This document shows, one piece after another, positions 6,286-8,328 of a stretch of DNA of 8,328 nucleotides (positions are counted from its first letter, which is position 1; every line of letters starts with the position of its first letter). The stretch is from CANJDH01 sp031430015 (lineage in GTDB: Bacteria; Pseudomonadota; Gammaproteobacteria; Burkholderiales; JAEUOS01): the NCBI GenBank assembly GCA_031430015.1, contig JANPAR010000200.1, positions 1-8,328 on the forward strand. Reading direction: 5' to 3'. A program made the translations under genes and the position numbers. The notes under the pieces are model-generated. The model made no database searches. It was not told where the DNA came from and saw only the letters and a list, made by a program, of their open reading frames with translations.

Positions 6286-6411
6286 TCAGGCGGTCAGGAT
6301 CAACTTTTCCTGCGCCGTGATGCGCAAGCGGTACTCGCGGTGATTGTGCTCAATCACTACTTCGCGCGCACCCCGCATCAAATCCTGACTGCGCAGCACA
6401 AGTGCGGGCAA
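6286..6411 (-). CDS. hemP: hemin uptake protein HemP (HmuP-like), start uncertain
   Basis: The C-terminal part shows the HemP pattern: LRSQDLMRGAREVVIEHNH followed by EYRLRITAQEKLILTA, with the conserved V-x-I-x-H, YRLR and KLILT elements. HemP/HmuP proteins are small (about 45-80 residues) and sit with haem or siderophore uptake genes; in some betaproteobacteria and rhizobia HmuP is needed to activate a haem receptor gene. The start given is a TTG (41 residues). GTG at 6397-6399 gives 37 residues, and ATG at 6376-6378 gives only 30 and cuts the conserved domain. The frame remains open upstream into the 3' end of the iron-binding protein gene, so an overlapping start such as GTG in that region is possible. 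No ribosome site fits any in-frame choice well. It follows futA by about 70 bp on the same strand and is probably co-transcribed. Confidence 0.7.
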   Translation of the reverse strand: MPALVLRSQDLMRGAREVVIEHNHREYRLRITAQEKLILTA

Positions 6412-6481
6412 CCGATGCGGCTGCGGTTGACTGCCCGCAGCCCCGGCATCCGTGCACGCCGGTTGCGCAGGGTTGCCACGC

Positions 6482-7534
6482 TTACTTCCAGCCGGCACGG
6501 TCAACAATCCGCTGCGCCAGCGGCGTGTTTTTGCCGAACACACTGGGGCCGATGTCATCTGCCTTGAATTTGCCGAGGCCATCGAGTTCAGGATTTTTGA
6601 TCACCGCGCTCTTGACTACCGGCCACTCGTTGTTGCCGTTGGCAAAGTAACCTTGGGCTTCATCGCCTGCAAGGTATTCGAGAAATTTGACGGCGGCTTC
6701 CTTGTTGGGCGCGTTCTTGAGCATCGCGCCGCCGGAGACGTTGACGTGGGTGCCGTAGGTGGATTGATTGGGCCAGATGAAACCGGTCTTCTTGACGATC
6801 TCGATGTCTTCCGGCTTGGTTGACTTGACTATGCGCACCCAGTAATAGGTGTTGGTGAGCGCCACCCCGCACTCACCACTGGCGACTGCCTTGATCTGAT
6901 CGGAGTCACCTCCGGCCGGTTTGCGCGCAAAGTTGGCCACTACATTTTTGGCCCATTGTTCGGCCTTCGCCTCGCCATCGTGTTCGGCCACTGCCGCAAC
7001 CAGGGAGAGCATGTAGGGGTGCGAGCCTGACCGCGTGCACACCTTGCCCTTGAGCTTGCCGTCGGCGAGCGCCTCGTAACTGGCGGCGTCTTCTGGTTTG
7101 ATGGAGGCCTTGTTGTAGACGATCACGCGCGCGCGCGTCGAAAAGCCGAACCATTGACCGCCCGCGTCGCGCAACGGCGCGGGGATGCGCGCTTCAAGCA
7201 CGCTTGACTTGACCGGTGCGAACATGCCGAGTTGCTGCGCATTCCAGATGCGCGCGGCATCGACCAGCAACAGCACGTCAGCCGGGCTGTTCGCCCCTTC
7301 AGTGCGAATGCGTTCGATGATCTGCTCGTCACCGGCTTCGATGCGGTTGATCTTGATACCGGTGGCCTTGGTGAAGTTGGCGTAGAGCGCTTCGTCGGTC
7401 TGGTAATGGCGCGCCGAGTACAGGTTGAGCACTTTGTTGTCTTGTGCGCTGGCGCCGGGCGCTATGGCGGCAGCGCAGACCAGTGACAGGGTGTGGACAA
7501 GCAGGGCGATAGGGCGAAGGCGGAACGTGGTCAT
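6482..7534 (-). CDS. futA: periplasmic ferric-iron-binding protein of an ABC transporter (FutA/FbpA-like)
   Basis: This 350-residue protein captures Fe3+ in the periplasm and hands it to an FbpBC/FutBC-type permease. A signal peptide spans 1-30 with cleavage at ASA|QD. The mature protein opens with VLNLYSARHYQTDEALY, typical of FutA. The FutA-type His1-Tyr4 iron site is complete: H43, Y44, Y174, Y230 and Y231, with spacings (130 and 56 residues from Y44 to Y174 and to Y230) like those I recall for Synechocystis FutA1. No adjacent permease or ATPase of the matching type is in the window; the NitT/TauT pair at 1208-2772 belongs to a different family and probably does not serve it. The ATG at 7532-7534 lacks a clear ribosome site. 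Expression should be iron-repressed through the Fur box over its promoter. HemP follows downstream. Confidence 0.93.
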   Translation of the reverse strand: MTTFRLRPIALLVHTLSLVCAAAIAPGASAQDNKVLNLYSARHYQTDEALYANFTKATGIKINRIEAGDEQIIERIRTEGANSPADVLLLVDAARIWNAQQLGMFAPVKSSVLEARIPAPLRDAGGQWFGFSTRARVIVYNKASIKPEDAASYEALADGKLKGKVCTRSGSHPYMLSLVAAVAEHDGEAKAEQWAKNVVANFARKPAGGDSDQIKAVASGECGVALTNTYYWVRIVKSTKPEDIEIVKKTGFIWPNQSTYGTHVNVSGGAMLKNAPNKEAAVKFLEYLAGDEAQGYFANGNNEWPVVKSAVIKNPELDGLGKFKADDIGPSVFGKNTPLAQRIVDRAGWK

Positions 7535-7574
7535 GGCGTGGGCAGCAAACGCGGAAGGTTTGCAGGAAGTTGTC

Positions 7575-7593
7575 GATAATGCGAATTATTATC
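7575..7593. promoter_or_regulatory. Fur box upstream of the FutA-like gene
   Basis: GATAATGCGAATTATTATC matches the 19-bp Fur consensus at 16 of 19 positions. It covers the -10 hexamer of the futA promoter, as expected for Fe-Fur repression. A weaker Fur-like 7-1-7 match (TAGGAAT-A-ATTCTCA, 7614-7628, 10 of 14 arm positions) lies just upstream of the -35 and may be a second, lower-affinity site. Confidence 0.8.
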
Positions 7594-7613
7594 AATTGCA
7601 GTCAATCTGTCAA
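7585..7613 (-). promoter_or_regulatory. sigma70-type promoter of the futA-hemP unit
   Basis: On the minus strand a perfect -35 TTGACA (7613-7608) is followed after 17 bp by AATAAT (7590-7585), 5 of 6 to the -10 consensus. Transcription should start near 7578, giving a leader of about 44 bases before the ATG at 7534. Confidence 0.75.
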
Positions 7614-7628
7614 TAGGAATAATTCTCA

Positions 7629-7770
7629 ACAATGTCTTGAGCCGCCAGCCAACCATAGGCGCAGAGTTGCGTCATGCATGCGGCCAAGAGCGTTGCGAGA
7701 CATAGGTTGTGGCGGCATTGACTCTGCGGCCCGCTCTGGGAGCCGCTCTCCGGGCCGGTGCTGCGCGCGT
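7629..7770. other. spacer between the futA promoter and the TerC-family gene
   Basis: No gene is seen. A GC-rich inverted repeat, CGGCCCG (7727-7733) and CGGGCCG (7751-7757) with a 17-base loop that contains a smaller GCTC/GAGC stem, lies just past the stop of the TerC-family gene and may be its 3'-end hairpin or terminator. No U-tract follows on the minus strand. Confidence 0.35.
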
Positions 7771-8328
7771 TTACGCCTTGGGCAGGCGCGCTTTGCGCTT
7801 GCGCATGACGATGTTGAGCCACTCCACACCAACCGAGAACGCCATTGCGAAATAGATGTAGCCCTTCGGCACATGGTGGCCGAAGCCGTCGGCGATCAGC
7901 ACCGTGCCGACCACAAACAGGAATGACAGGGCCAGCATCTTGAGGGTCGGATGATCCGACACGGTGCGCCCGATGGCGCCGGCAAAAGCCATCATCAAGC
8001 CGACCGACACGACGACTGCCGCGATCATGATTTCGATGCGGTCCACCATGCCCACGGCTGTGATGATTGAGTCCAGTGAAAACACCAGATCAATGATCAT
8101 GATTTGCACGATGACCGAAGCGAACGTGGCGCGCACGCCGCTGGACGCAAGCGCTTCGTCACCCTCGAGCAATTGATGAATTTCCTTGGTGCTTTTCCAG
8201 ATCAAAAACAGGCCACCGGCAATCAGGATCAGATCCCGGCCTGAAATGGCCTGGGTAAGCACAGTGAACAAAGGCGCGGTCAAGCCGATGATCCACGTCA
8301 GCAGGAACAACAGGCCGATGCGCATGAA
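7771..8328 (-). CDS. TerC/YgdQ-family integral membrane protein, 5' end outside the window
   Basis: The last 185 codons of a polytopic inner-membrane protein are present and continue without a break to the window edge (the edge codon reads Phe before the internal Met). Family members are about 235-240 residues, so roughly 50-60 N-terminal residues, including the first helices, are missing. The family signature is DLVFSLDSIITAVGM, whose acidic residues lie in the membrane and probably bind metal; WIIGLTAPLFTV, GHHVPKGYIYFAMAFSVGVE and the basic MRKRKARLPKA tail fit the YgdQ type without CBS domains. TerC-family proteins have been linked to Mn2+ export and to metal loading of secreted enzymes. 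Placement beside iron-uptake genes fits metal balance, but the gene lies beyond the futA promoter and no Fur site of its own is visible. Confidence 0.9.
   Translation of the reverse strand, partial: FMRIGLLFLLTWIIGLTAPLFTVLTQAISGRDLILIAGGLFLIWKSTKEIHQLLEGDEALASSGVRATFASVIVQIMIIDLVFSLDSIITAVGMVDRIEIMIAAVVVSVGLMMAFAGAIGRTVSDHPTLKMLALSFLFVVGTVLIADGFGHHVPKGYIYFAMAFSVGVEWLNIVMRKRKARLPKA

Noticed and set aside
1..8328. CRISPR array, rRNA, intact tRNA or insertion sequence
   Set aside because: No regularly spaced repeats, no RNA-gene signatures and no transposase or integrase frame were found on either strand.

Overview
The window reads as chromosomal DNA of a GC-rich Gram-negative bacterium, most likely a betaproteobacterium (Burkholderiales-like). 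The grounds are the protein styles (TonB, TonB-dependent siderophore receptor, FutA-type iron-binding protein, HemP, TerC-family membrane protein), the codon choice, and two Fur boxes close to the proteobacterial consensus. This placement is inferred from sequence style, not from a search.

Layout. (1) 1-823: a heme-oxygenase-like diiron oxidase (HDO superfamily) gene on the + strand. It is preceded by two copies, 33 bp apart, of the dyad ACTGAG-N5-CTCAGT (the first imperfect) and a further ACTGAG half-site. (2) 824-1207: a 384-bp stretch without a convincing intact gene. It holds a 13-bp copy of the same motif in opposite orientation and a short coding-like tail. (3) 1208-2772, - strand: a NitT/TauT-type ABC transporter, permease then ATPase, overlapping by GTGA, with no substrate-binding protein gene in view. 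(4) 2773-2968: divergent control region with a Fur box. (5) 2969-6182, + strand: tonB followed by a Fiu/BfrD-like catecholate-type receptor. (6) 6183-6285: convergent spacer with a strong hairpin. (7) 6286-7534, - strand: a FutA-like periplasmic ferric-iron-binding protein followed by a small HemP gene, driven by a sigma70-type promoter whose -10 lies inside a second Fur box. (8) 7771-8328, - strand: a 5'-truncated TerC/YgdQ-family integral membrane protein.

How it fits together. The core (2773-7630) looks like an iron-starvation regulon: the receptor imports a ferric siderophore across the outer membrane with energy from TonB, FutA binds ferric iron in the periplasm, HemP is a small protein tied to haem/iron uptake control, and Fur would shut all of this off when iron is plentiful. 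The NitT/TauT-type transporter shares the Fur-box region with tonB, which suggests, but does not prove, iron control of a system usually linked to sulfonates, nitrate or thiamine precursors. TerC-family proteins are linked to metal (manganese) export, so the right end also fits metal homeostasis.

The least explained part is the left end: an HDO-fold enzyme with a complete set of candidate iron ligands, under what looks like its own dyad-binding regulator, with no partner genes visible. ExbB/ExbD, the FutB/FutC permease and ATPase, siderophore biosynthesis genes and a regulator gene are all absent from the window.
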